In this document: one piece after another, positions 1-5,270 of the stretch | Layout: each line of letters opens with the position of its first letter | Numbering within the stretch: the stretch's first letter is position 1 | NCBI GenBank assembly: GCA_027488265.1 | Contig: JAIYCA010000413.1 | Span: 1 to 5,270 of the forward strand | DNA from: Planctomycetaceae bacterium | GTDB lineage: Bacteria; Planctomycetota; Phycisphaerae; Phycisphaerales; SM1A02 | Length of the DNA stretch: 5,270 bases | Direction: 5' to 3' | The notes under the pieces: model-generated | Told to the model about the DNA's origin: nothing | What the model saw: only the letters and a program-made list of their open reading frames with translations | The model's database searches: none | Position numbers and translations under genes: made by a program

Positions 1-1
1 C

Positions 2-451
2 TCGTTCAAGACAGGCGGCAAGGACTACCACGTTGCGGCCGACTTGACTGGTCAAGCGAATCACTTGGGTGTCACCATCAAGGCCGACATCATCAAGCAG
101 AAGCTTCCGGAACTCAACGGCGGCTTCGTCGCGCTCAATGCAGGCGACTCGAGTTACGGCAAACTCGATAAGCGGATGTACTCCGATCTCGCGACCGACC
201 ACCCGATCGATCTCTGCCGCTACCAAGTGCTCAACTGCTACTGCGGTCGCGCGGGGCTCATCAATTCCGGCGGCGCAAGCGGTTCGAACGACCTCGCGGA
301 GGCCGTGAAGACTGCGGTCATCAATAAGCGCGCGGGCGGCACGGGCCTCATCTCGGGTCGCAAGGCGTTTCAGAAGCCCATGGCGGAAGGCGTGCAGTTG
401 CTCCACGCGATTCAAGATGTTTACCTCTGCCGCGACGTCAGCGTCGCCTAA
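2..451 (+). CDS. fbaB: Class I fructose-bisphosphate aldolase, C-terminal part (5' end outside window)
   Basis: The enzyme reversibly cleaves fructose 1,6-bisphosphate to dihydroxyacetone phosphate and glyceraldehyde 3-phosphate in the cytoplasm (glycolysis and gluconeogenesis), using a Schiff-base lysine and no metal. Only the last 149 residues are visible; the full family length is about 350. The match is to the DhnA/FbaB branch. DLTGQANHLGVTIKADIIKQK (fragment residues 14-34) closely follows E. coli FbaB as I recall it, and Lys32 of the fragment (ADIIK) is the likely Schiff-base lysine by family alignment. NSGGASG (88-94) and AGGTGLISGRKAF (111-123) look like the two phosphate-binding loops at the end of the TIM barrel. 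The tail QDVYLCRDVSVA matches the family C-terminus, so the stop is genuine. The gene ends in TAA, and mnmA begins 21 bases later with no terminator between, suggesting cotranscription. The family call is secure; the exact Schiff-base residue is inferred. Confidence 0.92.
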   Translation, partial: SFKTGGKDYHVAADLTGQANHLGVTIKADIIKQKLPELNGGFVALNAGDSSYGKLDKRMYSDLATDHPIDLCRYQVLNCYCGRAGLINSGGASGSNDLAEAVKTAVINKRAGGTGLISGRKAFQKPMAEGVQLLHAIQDVYLCRDVSVA

Positions 452-472
452 TCTCTCGGCGGAAAGAACGCC

Positions 473-1651
473 GTGAAAGTGCTCCTCGCCATGTCAGGCG
501 GCGTCGACAGTTCTGTCGCCGCTGCGCTGCTTCAACAAGCCGGCCACGAGGTCGTCGGCTGTTTCATGCGACTTGGAAGCCCGGGCGAAGCACTCGAAAC
601 TCCCGTTGCGGAAGATGCACCAACGTGTCGACTCGATGCGAGCGCTTCGCCGAACACCTCAAAAGGTGCACGCATCGGTCATCAAGGGTGTTGTTCGATC
701 AACGATGCGGCCGACGCGCGGCTTGTGGCGGCGAAACTTGGAATCCCCTTCTACGTCGTCAATTTCCGCAACGATTTCGGCCGCATCATCTCGTACTTTG
801 AGAGCGAGTATCACGCAGGCCGCACGCCAAATCCATGCGTGCGCTGCAACGATTGGCTGAAGTTCGGAAAGTTGCGCCAGTACGCCGAGCAACTTGGTTG
901 TGACGCCGTTGCGACAGGTCATTACGCGCGTGTTGCTCAAACCGAGCACGGTCCGCGCATTCGCCGCGGGCTCGATCGCGCGAAGGATCAGTCGTACGTC
1001 TTGTTTGGGATCGGCCCGCAAGCGCTCGCGCGCATGATGCTGCCGATCGGCGAGATGGAGAAGCCCGCCGTCCGCGAGTTGGCGCGCGCGTTTGGGCTTC
1101 CCGTTTTCGATAAGCCTGATTCGCAAGAGATCTGCTTCGTTCCCGACGATTACGCGGATTTCCTCGAGCGTCGCGCACCTGAACGATTCACCGAAGGCGC
1201 CATCGTCGATGAAAGCGGGCGTGAACTCGGTCGACACGAGGGACATCAACGCTTCACGGTCGGCCAGCGCAAAGGCTTGCGCGTGCCCGCATCGATTCCG
1301 CTGTACGTTCTGCGAAAAGACCCAGTGCGCAACGAAGTTGTCGTTGGCCCGCGTGCGTCGCTCGAAGTGTCGGGCGTCGAAGCGACGGACGTGACGTGGT
1401 ATGCCGACGCGTCCACGCGCGAGGCGGAGAATGAAATCACGTGCACCGCGCAAGTTCGCGCGCACGGCGTGCCAATTCCCGCTCGCGCGCGCTGGAATGA
1501 CGGGATTTTGCGCGTCCAATTCGATCGCCCTGAATCAGGCGTGGCGCCCGGACAAGCGGTCGTCTGCTACGACGATCAAGAGCGAATTCTCGGCGGCGGC
1601 TGGATTCGCGCGACGTTGGAGCAAGGCGACCGCGGTATCGTGCCCGCGTGA
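473..1651 (+). CDS. mnmA: tRNA-specific 2-thiouridylase MnmA (TrmU)
   Basis: MnmA adenylates U34 of tRNA Lys, Glu and Gln with ATP and inserts sulfur from a persulfide relay to give 2-thiouridine, which supports accurate decoding. The protein is 392 residues (E. coli MnmA is about 368). Visible in order: PP-loop SGGVDSS (8-14); an insertion (about 35-72) ending in QGCCS; NPCVRCN (120-126), with catalytic Cys125 (E. coli Cys102 equivalent); ATGHYAR (147-153); KDQSYVLFGI (171-180); DSQEICFVPDDY (216-227), with Cys221 as the second catalytic cysteine (E. coli Cys199); GQRKGL (264-269); and a C-terminal beta-barrel ending near GGGWI. The start is GTG at 473, preceded at 6 bases by GGAAAG (461-466), a weak Shine-Dalgarno match. 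The next in-frame ATG (491) would remove the first beta strand before the PP-loop, so GTG is preferred. The extra length lies mostly in the insertion, which I recall from planctomycete homologues. The stop overlaps the next gene's start. Confidence 0.97.
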   Translation: MKVLLAMSGGVDSSVAAALLQQAGHEVVGCFMRLGSPGEALETPVAEDAPTCRLDASASPNTSKGARIGHQGCCSINDAADARLVAAKLGIPFYVVNFRNDFGRIISYFESEYHAGRTPNPCVRCNDWLKFGKLRQYAEQLGCDAVATGHYARVAQTEHGPRIRRGLDRAKDQSYVLFGIGPQALARMMLPIGEMEKPAVRELARAFGLPVFDKPDSQEICFVPDDYADFLERRAPERFTEGAIVDESGRELGRHEGHQRFTVGQRKGLRVPASIPLYVLRKDPVRNEVVVGPRASLEVSGVEATDVTWYADASTREAENEITCTAQVRAHGVPIPARARWNDGILRVQFDRPESGVAPGQAVVCYDDQERILGGGWIRATLEQGDRGIVPA

Positions 1652-2634
1652 TTTACGCTGGGATCGATGAATCAGGCTACGGGCCGCTACTTGGACCGCT
1701 GTGCGTCGGCGCGTCGGCGTTTCGTATCCCCGATGAACTCGTGGCAAGGGCTGGCGCGAGCGCAACCAGTGCGCCCGATCCAATCTCGTTTGACCTCTGG
1801 AAGTTGCTCGACCGCGGCGTCTGTCGCAAGCCGAAGGACACGCGTCGACGCATCGCGATCGCCGACAGCAAGAAGTTGAAGAGTCACGGCAAAGAACCGC
1901 TGATCCATCTTGAGCGCGGAGTCTTGGCGTTCGCGCCGGGCGGACCGCACACGGACGACGGCTCGCTCTTTCAAACCCTCGGTGTGCAGGCCCGCGTTGG
2001 ACGCGGCACACCGTGGCATGCGTCGTCGCGGCCGCTTCCAACCGCGCAGACCGCCGACTCGATCGCGATTGCGCGCAATCTCGTCGCCCGCGCGCTCGAT
2101 CAACACGCGATCACCATCGAACGCCTCTCGGTGGCGACGCTCGACCCCGAGGATTTCAACGCGTTGTACGAGCGGCTTCGCAACAAAGCGCATGTGAACA
2201 TGTCGCTCGTCTTCGGCGCGCTCCGCACGATTGACGCGTTGCGCGATGGTGCCCGCGCGTTTGTCGCGATCGACCGCCAGGGTGGTCGGAGTTCCTACCG
2301 CGCCGAACTTGAGGCCCATGTCGCGCAGGGCGAACCCGTGCGCGTGCTCCACGAAGACGATGAGCGCTCGGCCTACGAGATCGGCGAGGGCCTTTTCGTG
2401 AGTTTCGAGGTGGCTGCGGAAGAACGGCACCTTCCAGTGGCACTCGCGTCGATGGCTGCGAAGTACGTGCGCGAACTCTCGATGGAACGGCTCAACGCCT
2501 ATTTCGCCGCGTTCCTACCGGACCTCGCTCCGACCGCGGGATACGTCGAAGATGGCCGCCGTTACCTCGCCGAAGTGAAGCCAATCCTCGCCCGCGAGCA
2601 GATTCCCGAGGGCGCGTTCGTTCGGACGGTGTGA
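1648..2634 (+). CDS. Divergent type 2 RNase H-like protein (RNase HII/HIII superfamily), function unassigned
   Basis: This 328-residue protein has the layout of a type 2 RNase H, enzymes that cut the RNA strand of RNA/DNA hybrids. GIDESGYGPLLGP (5-17) matches the GIDEAGRGPLAGP motif and supplies acidic residues Asp7 and Glu8. ADSKKLK (72-78) matches the DSKKLS motif. Asp209 (VAIDRQGG) fits the third acidic position. EERHLPVALASMAAKYVREL (258-277) aligns with the AAASILAKVTRD region, placing Glu258 at the fourth acidic position. PTAGY (295-299) and Arg326 resemble the HKGYG and HRRSF ends. It is longer than RNase HII (about 200 residues), with large insertions at about 25-70 and 90-160, and lacks the N-terminal TBP-like domain of RNase HIII. 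The GTG start forms a GTGA overlap with the mnmA stop, and Asp7 lies too near the start for a later one. No close Shine-Dalgarno is visible, so translation is probably coupled. Hybrid cleavage is an inference; I cannot name the subfamily. Confidence 0.75.
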   Translation: MIYAGIDESGYGPLLGPLCVGASAFRIPDELVARAGASATSAPDPISFDLWKLLDRGVCRKPKDTRRRIAIADSKKLKSHGKEPLIHLERGVLAFAPGGPHTDDGSLFQTLGVQARVGRGTPWHASSRPLPTAQTADSIAIARNLVARALDQHAITIERLSVATLDPEDFNALYERLRNKAHVNMSLVFGALRTIDALRDGARAFVAIDRQGGRSSYRAELEAHVAQGEPVRVLHEDDERSAYEIGEGLFVSFEVAAEERHLPVALASMAAKYVRELSMERLNAYFAAFLPDLAPTAGYVEDGRRYLAEVKPILAREQIPEGAFVRTV

Positions 2635-2694
2635 AGAACGCGCTTGGCGTTTCCGAAGCACGCTTTCTGACCGAACTCTCTGCCGTTCAGGCCG

Positions 2695-2723
2695 TTGCAT
2701 TCGGCCGGACGCTTCCCTACACT
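2695..2723 (+). promoter_or_regulatory. Predicted sigma-70-type promoter for fusA
   Basis: TTGCAT (2695-2700) and TACACT (2718-2723) are separated by exactly 17 bases. TACACT matches TATAAT at four of six positions, including the key T, A and final T. TTGCAT shares the TTG of the -35 consensus. Transcription would begin near 2729-2731, giving fusA a leader of about 270 bases. The element lies in the only sizeable gene-free stretch, upstream of a gene expected to be highly expressed. It is a consensus match only; no start site is demonstrated. Confidence 0.5.
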
Positions 2724-2731
2724 CTCCGACT

Positions 2732-2752
2732 CGGCCGAATTCCGGCCGTTTT
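2732..2752 (+). terminator. GC hairpin with T run just after the predicted fusA start (terminator, attenuator or 5' stabiliser)
   Basis: CGGCCG (2732-2737) and CGGCCG (2743-2748) pair as a 6-bp all-GC stem around the loop AATTC, followed directly by TTTT (2749-2752). The form is that of a short intrinsic terminator. It may end transcripts reading through from the fbaB-mnmA-RNase H unit, which otherwise shows no terminator. Because it sits 2-20 bases after the predicted fusA transcription start, it could instead be a 5'-terminal mRNA stabilising hairpin or an attenuator. The T run is only four bases, so termination efficiency is doubtful. Confidence 0.4.
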
Positions 2753-2989
2753 GAGATTGAGCAGCGTGCCCAACGACCCCGATTCATGTCCTGCCGTCGA
2801 CGACCCTTGCGCGTGCTTGCGCGTTGGTTCGTCGCCGCGCGACTGGTTGAGGTAGACCGCGCCCGCCCCCGCGGTCCTTCAAAGCGAAGCCCGCCTTCCC
2901 ACTCGTTCACAATCAACCCGACTTCAACGCCGCGAGAACGGCGTCCAGTCATTCCCCCACCGCCGCGCCCGTCGGCTCGGCAACTCTTC

Positions 2990-2993
2990 AGGA
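2990..2993 (+). promoter_or_regulatory. fusA ribosome binding site
   Basis: AGGA ends 7 bases before the fusA ATG, which is good Shine-Dalgarno spacing. It is the clearest ribosome binding site in the window and fixes the fusA start at 3001, in agreement with the family N-terminus. Confidence 0.8.
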
Positions 2994-3000
2994 AATCGTC

Positions 3001-5112
3001 ATGGCTACTGATCTCACCAAGGTCCGCAACATCGGTATCTGCGCCCACATCGACGCAGGTAAGACCACCGTCTCTGAGCGCATCCTCTTCTACACCGGCC
3101 GCAACTACAAGATCGGCGAAGTGCACGAAGGTATGGCCACGATGGACTTCCTCCAGGAAGAACAAGAGCGCGGCATCACCATTCAGTCGGCCGCGACGAC
3201 TTGCCCGTGGGAGAAGGACGACGTCAAGTACAAGATCAACCTCATCGATACCCCGGGCCACGTCGACTTCACCATCGAAGTCGAGCGCTCGCTGCGCGTT
3301 CTCGACGGCGCCTGCGCCGTGTTTGACGGCAAGGAAGGCGTCGAAGCGCAATCGGAAACCGTGTGGCGTCAGGCCGACCGTTACGGCGTGCCTCGTCTCT
3401 GCTTCATCAACAAGATGGACAAGATGGGCGCTGACTGGGATTACTCCTTCGCGTCGATCCGCTCGCGCCTCGGCGCCAACGGCATCGCGATCCAGCTCCC
3501 GATCGGCAAGGGCAACGATTTCGCGGGCGTCATCGACCTCGTCGAAATGAAGGCCATTCGCTTCTCGACCGAAGACCAGGGCGGCACGTTGACCTACGAA
3601 GAGATCCCAGCAGATCTCATGGAAAAGGCCGAGTACTACCGCGCTGAACTCATCGAGAAGGTTTCGGAAGTCGACGACGACATGATGGAGTTGTTCCTCA
3701 CGGATCCATCAAAGATCACCAACGAGCACATCAAGGCCGGCCTCCGCAAGGGCACCATCGCCATCAAGTGCTTCCCCGTCCTCTGCGGCGCAGCTCTCAA
3801 GAACATCGGCGTTCAGAAGATCCTCGACGCTGCGATTGACTACTTGCCGAATCCGACCGAGCGTCCCGACACCAAGGGCGTCAACCCAGACGACGTCAAT
3901 CAGCCGATGACTCGTCCGCACGACCCAAGCGCGCCATTCTCCGCGCTCGTGTTCAAGGTTGTTTCGGATACCCACGGCGACCTCACCTACATCCGCGTCT
4001 ACTCGGGCAAGCTCGACAAGGGCACGCGCGTGTTGAACCCAGGCAACGGCAAGCGTGAAAACGTCAGCCGCATCTTCGAAATGCACGCGAACAACCGCAA
4101 CGCGCTCGAAGAAGTGGACGCAGGCAACATCGTCGCCGTCGTCGGTCTCAAGAACTCGTACACCGGTGACACGATCTGCGATCCAGAGAATCCGATCATC
4201 CTCGAGCGTATGACCTTCCCCGAGCCGGTTATCTCGATGGCGATCGAGCCGATCACCGCAGACGACAAGAAGAAGCTCGGCGACGCGCTCACCACGATCC
4301 GTCGTGAAGACCCGTCGTTCCGTTCGAACTACAACGAAGAAACCGGCGAAACGATCATCGCGGGCATGGGTGAGCTTCACCTTGAAATCATCAAGAACAA
4401 GCTCACGCGCGACATGAAGATCGGCGTCAACGTCGGCAAGCCACGCGTTTCGTACCGCGAAACGATCACTGGCCAAGCCAACGAAGTCCGCGGTCTCTTC
4501 AAGAAGCAGTCCGGTGGTCGCGGTCAGTTCGGTGACGCTGTCGTCACCGTCATGCCGATCACGCCGGAAGAGGCGGAAGCAGCAGAACTGAAGATGAAGG
4601 ACGGCGTTGTGTTCGAAGACAAGATCTCGGGCGGCGTCGTTCCGCGCGAGTTCATCCCGTCGATCGAATACGGCGTGCGTCAAGCAGCGGCCTCGGGCGT
4701 TCTCGGCGGCTACCCCGTCATCAACGTGCGCGTCCAACTCGTGTTCGGTTCGTACCACGACGTCGACTCGAGCCAGGTCGCATTCGAACAGGCGGGCATG
4801 CTCGCCTTCCGCGAGGCGGTCATGAAGGCGAAGCCGGCGCTCCTCGAGCCCATCATGAAGCTCGTCGTCACGACGCCGGACGAATTCTTCGGCAACGTGT
4901 CGGGCGACATCGCGTCCCGCCGCGGTCAGATCACCGACCAAGAGATGCGCGGCAACGCACGTCTCCTCACCTGCGAAGTGCCGCTCTCCGAACTCTTCGG
5001 TTACACGACGGCGCTCCGCTCGATGACGCAAGGTCGCGCGACAAGCTCGATGGAGCCGCTTACCTACCGCGTCATGCCAGAGAAGCTGAAGGAAGCCGTC
5101 CTCAAGAAGTGA
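3001..5112 (+). CDS. fusA: Elongation factor G (EF-G), full length
   Basis: EF-G is the cytoplasmic GTPase that drives tRNA-mRNA translocation on the ribosome and, with ribosome recycling factor, splits ribosomes after termination. At 703 residues it has the family length. The GTPase domain shows G1 AHIDAGKTT (15-23), switch I RGIT (57-60), G3 DTPGHVDF (83-90) with catalytic His87, G4 NKMD (137-140) and G5 CGAALKN (262-268). Domain II begins near residue 310, domain III includes MGELHLEI (456-463), and domain IV contains QSGGRGQFG (503-511) and the decoding-site tip loop GSYHDVDSS (583-591). Domain V runs through GDIASRRG to the C-terminus. G5 has Ala264 where CGSA-type sequences have Ser. 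The gene has its own predicted promoter, long leader, AGGA site and terminator, so it appears monocistronic and outside a str operon. Ile, Lys and Leu codons are strongly biased to ATC, AAG and CTC, as expected for a highly expressed gene. This favours the main EF-G over a specialised paralogue. Confidence 0.98.
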   Translation: MATDLTKVRNIGICAHIDAGKTTVSERILFYTGRNYKIGEVHEGMATMDFLQEEQERGITIQSAATTCPWEKDDVKYKINLIDTPGHVDFTIEVERSLRVLDGACAVFDGKEGVEAQSETVWRQADRYGVPRLCFINKMDKMGADWDYSFASIRSRLGANGIAIQLPIGKGNDFAGVIDLVEMKAIRFSTEDQGGTLTYEEIPADLMEKAEYYRAELIEKVSEVDDDMMELFLTDPSKITNEHIKAGLRKGTIAIKCFPVLCGAALKNIGVQKILDAAIDYLPNPTERPDTKGVNPDDVNQPMTRPHDPSAPFSALVFKVVSDTHGDLTYIRVYSGKLDKGTRVLNPGNGKRENVSRIFEMHANNRNALEEVDAGNIVAVVGLKNSYTGDTICDPENPIILERMTFPEPVISMAIEPITADDKKKLGDALTTIRREDPSFRSNYNEETGETIIAGMGELHLEIIKNKLTRDMKIGVNVGKPRVSYRETITGQANEVRGLFKKQSGGRGQFGDAVVTVMPITPEEAEAAELKMKDGVVFEDKISGGVVPREFIPSIEYGVRQAAASGVLGGYPVINVRVQLVFGSYHDVDSSQVAFEQAGMLAFREAVMKAKPALLEPIMKLVVTTPDEFFGNVSGDIASRRGQITDQEMRGNARLLTCEVPLSELFGYTTALRSMTQGRATSSMEPLTYRVMPEKLKEAVLKK

Positions 5113-5120
5113 TCTTGAGG
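5100..5120 (+). other. Perfect inverted repeat with the fusA stop codon in its loop
   Basis: CCTCAAGA (5100-5107) pairs perfectly with TCTTGAGG (5113-5120) as an 8-bp stem. The 5-base loop AGTGA carries the fusA stop TGA (5110-5112). No T run follows, so it is not an intrinsic terminator. It might stabilise the 3' end of the coding region or affect termination or recycling, or be chance. Only the pairing is seen; any role is inferred. Confidence 0.4.
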
Positions 5121-5187
5121 TGAGTTGACCCCGAACGGAGCGCGTAAAAGACGCGATAATCCACTCGGGAATCCACGCAACAACACG

Positions 5188-5217
5188 AAGCGCCCCTGCC
5201 TCATGGCGGGGGCGCTT
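5188..5217 (+). terminator. Strong rho-independent-like terminator of fusA
   Basis: The arm AAGCGCCCCTGCC (5188-5200) pairs with GGCGGGGGCGCTT (5205-5217) over 13 bp with one G-U wobble, around the tetraloop TCAT. The tail is TCGCTT, so the T run is interrupted (CTTTCGCTT), but the stem is very stable. Its position 75 bases after the fusA stop fits a terminator for that gene. The 3' arm is also the first copy of the tandem repeat that follows. Confidence 0.8.
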
Positions 5218-5270
5218 TCGCTTGAAGGCGGGGGCGCTTTCGCTTGAAGGCGGGGGCGCTTTCGCTTGAA
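5205..5270 (+). repeat. Three perfect 22-bp tandem repeats derived from the terminator 3' arm
   Basis: Identical 22-base units lie at 5205-5226, 5227-5248 and 5249-5270. Each opens with GGCGGGGGCGC and closes with CGCTTGAA. The first unit begins exactly at the start of the terminator 3' arm; the matching 5' arm (5188-5200) occurs only once. The array reaches the last base of the window on a unit boundary, so its true copy number is unknown. The unit length is not a multiple of three and contains TGA, so coding is unlikely. Replication slippage in a GC-rich hairpin is the probable origin, though an assembly artefact cannot be excluded. Confidence 0.95.

Larger units (their letters stand above)
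2730..3000 (+). other. Gene-free fusA leader with GC hairpins
   Basis: Within the gene-free interval 2635-3000, this part is the predicted 5' untranslated region of fusA. I see no credible coding sequence: the open frames here lack recognisable protein content and good ribosome sites. Two further perfect inverted repeats are present. GACCGCG (2855-2861) pairs with CGCGGTC (2870-2876) around a C-rich 8-base loop, and ACGCCG (2927-2932) pairs with CGGCGT (2939-2944) around CGAGAA. A near-perfect 10-base tandem repeat based on CTTGCGCGT lies at 2806-2825. No known riboswitch or ribosomal-protein leader motif was recognised. The remaining stretch 2635-2694 holds only a weak 5-bp hairpin right after the RNase H-like stop (AACGC 2637-2641 with GCGTT 2647-2651). 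Confidence 0.45.

Noticed and set aside
2732..2748. Cloning or adapter remnant suggested by GAATTC between two CGGCCG sites
   Set aside because: The site lies in continuous genomic context between intact genes and matches no adapter I recognise; natural occurrence is simpler.
2631..2855. 74-residue open frame starting with GTG in a GTGA overlap with the RNase H-like stop
   Set aside because: The overlap imitates the upstream junction, but the translated sequence has no recognisable features, the predicted fusA promoter and hairpin lie inside it, and it reads through obviously structured leader DNA.
2515..3351. 278-residue minus-strand open frame spanning the gene-free region
   Set aside because: It overlaps the ends of two secure plus-strand genes, the sequence has no recognisable motif, and no promoter or ribosome site is seen for it.
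2786..3550. 254-residue open frame entering fusA in another frame
   Set aside because: Most of it overlaps the certain EF-G gene, and its product is a low-complexity Arg/Ser-rich sequence typical of a shifted frame in GC-rich coding DNA.
3709..5031. 440-residue open frame on the minus strand
   Set aside because: It is antisense to fusA. The strong C-ending codon bias removes stop codons on the opposite strand, and the product shows no domain.
5125..5160. Possible promoter after fusA: TTGACC (5125-5130) and GATAAT (5155-5160)
   Set aside because: The spacing is 24 bases, too long for a sigma-70 promoter, and a strong terminator follows at once. A small CGCGT/ACGCG hairpin (5141-5155) lies between and is probably chance.
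5205..5270. CRISPR array
   Set aside because: The 22-base units are directly adjacent with no unique spacers, so this is a plain tandem repeat.

Overview
The window is GC-rich and densely packed, with every supported gene on the + strand. It holds the 3' end of a class I fructose-bisphosphate aldolase (fbaB type), a complete tRNA 2-thiouridylase (mnmA), a complete divergent type 2 RNase H-like protein without a settled name, and a complete elongation factor G (fusA). The organism is a bacterium. The MnmA subtype (a GCCS-type insertion after the PP-loop domain start, CxxC at the catalytic loop) and the RNase H-like protein (GIDESGYGPLLGP...PTAGY) resemble planctomycete proteins as I remember them. 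I therefore lean to Planctomycetota, possibly the Phycisphaerae, as an inference and not a demonstrated placement.

Layout: positions 2-451 are the aldolase C-terminus. mnmA (473-1651) starts 21 bases later on a GTG. The RNase H-like gene (1648-2634) starts on a GTG that overlaps the mnmA stop (GTGA), so these genes probably form one transcription unit with translational coupling at the second junction. Positions 2635-3000 have no credible gene. They hold a plausible sigma-70-type promoter (TTGCAT, 17 bases, TACACT), a GC hairpin with a short T run just after the predicted start, and about 270 bases of leader with two further GC hairpins. fusA (3001-5112) has a clear AGGA ribosome binding site and much stronger codon bias than the upstream genes. 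After it come an 8-bp perfect hairpin whose loop contains the fusA stop codon, a strong 13-bp terminator-like hairpin (5188-5217), and three perfect tandem 22-bp repeats (5205-5270) that run to the last base of the window. The first repeat copy forms the 3' arm of the terminator.

Functionally this is a housekeeping region: glycolysis/gluconeogenesis, tRNA U34 thiolation, probable RNA/DNA hybrid processing, and ribosomal translocation. I see no defence system, mobile element, CRISPR array, tRNA or rRNA. The points most worth a second look are the terminator-derived tandem repeat, the RNase H-like protein with a DEDE-type active site and large insertions, the structured fusA leader outside a str operon, and the three-cysteine (CxxC plus C) arrangement in MnmA.
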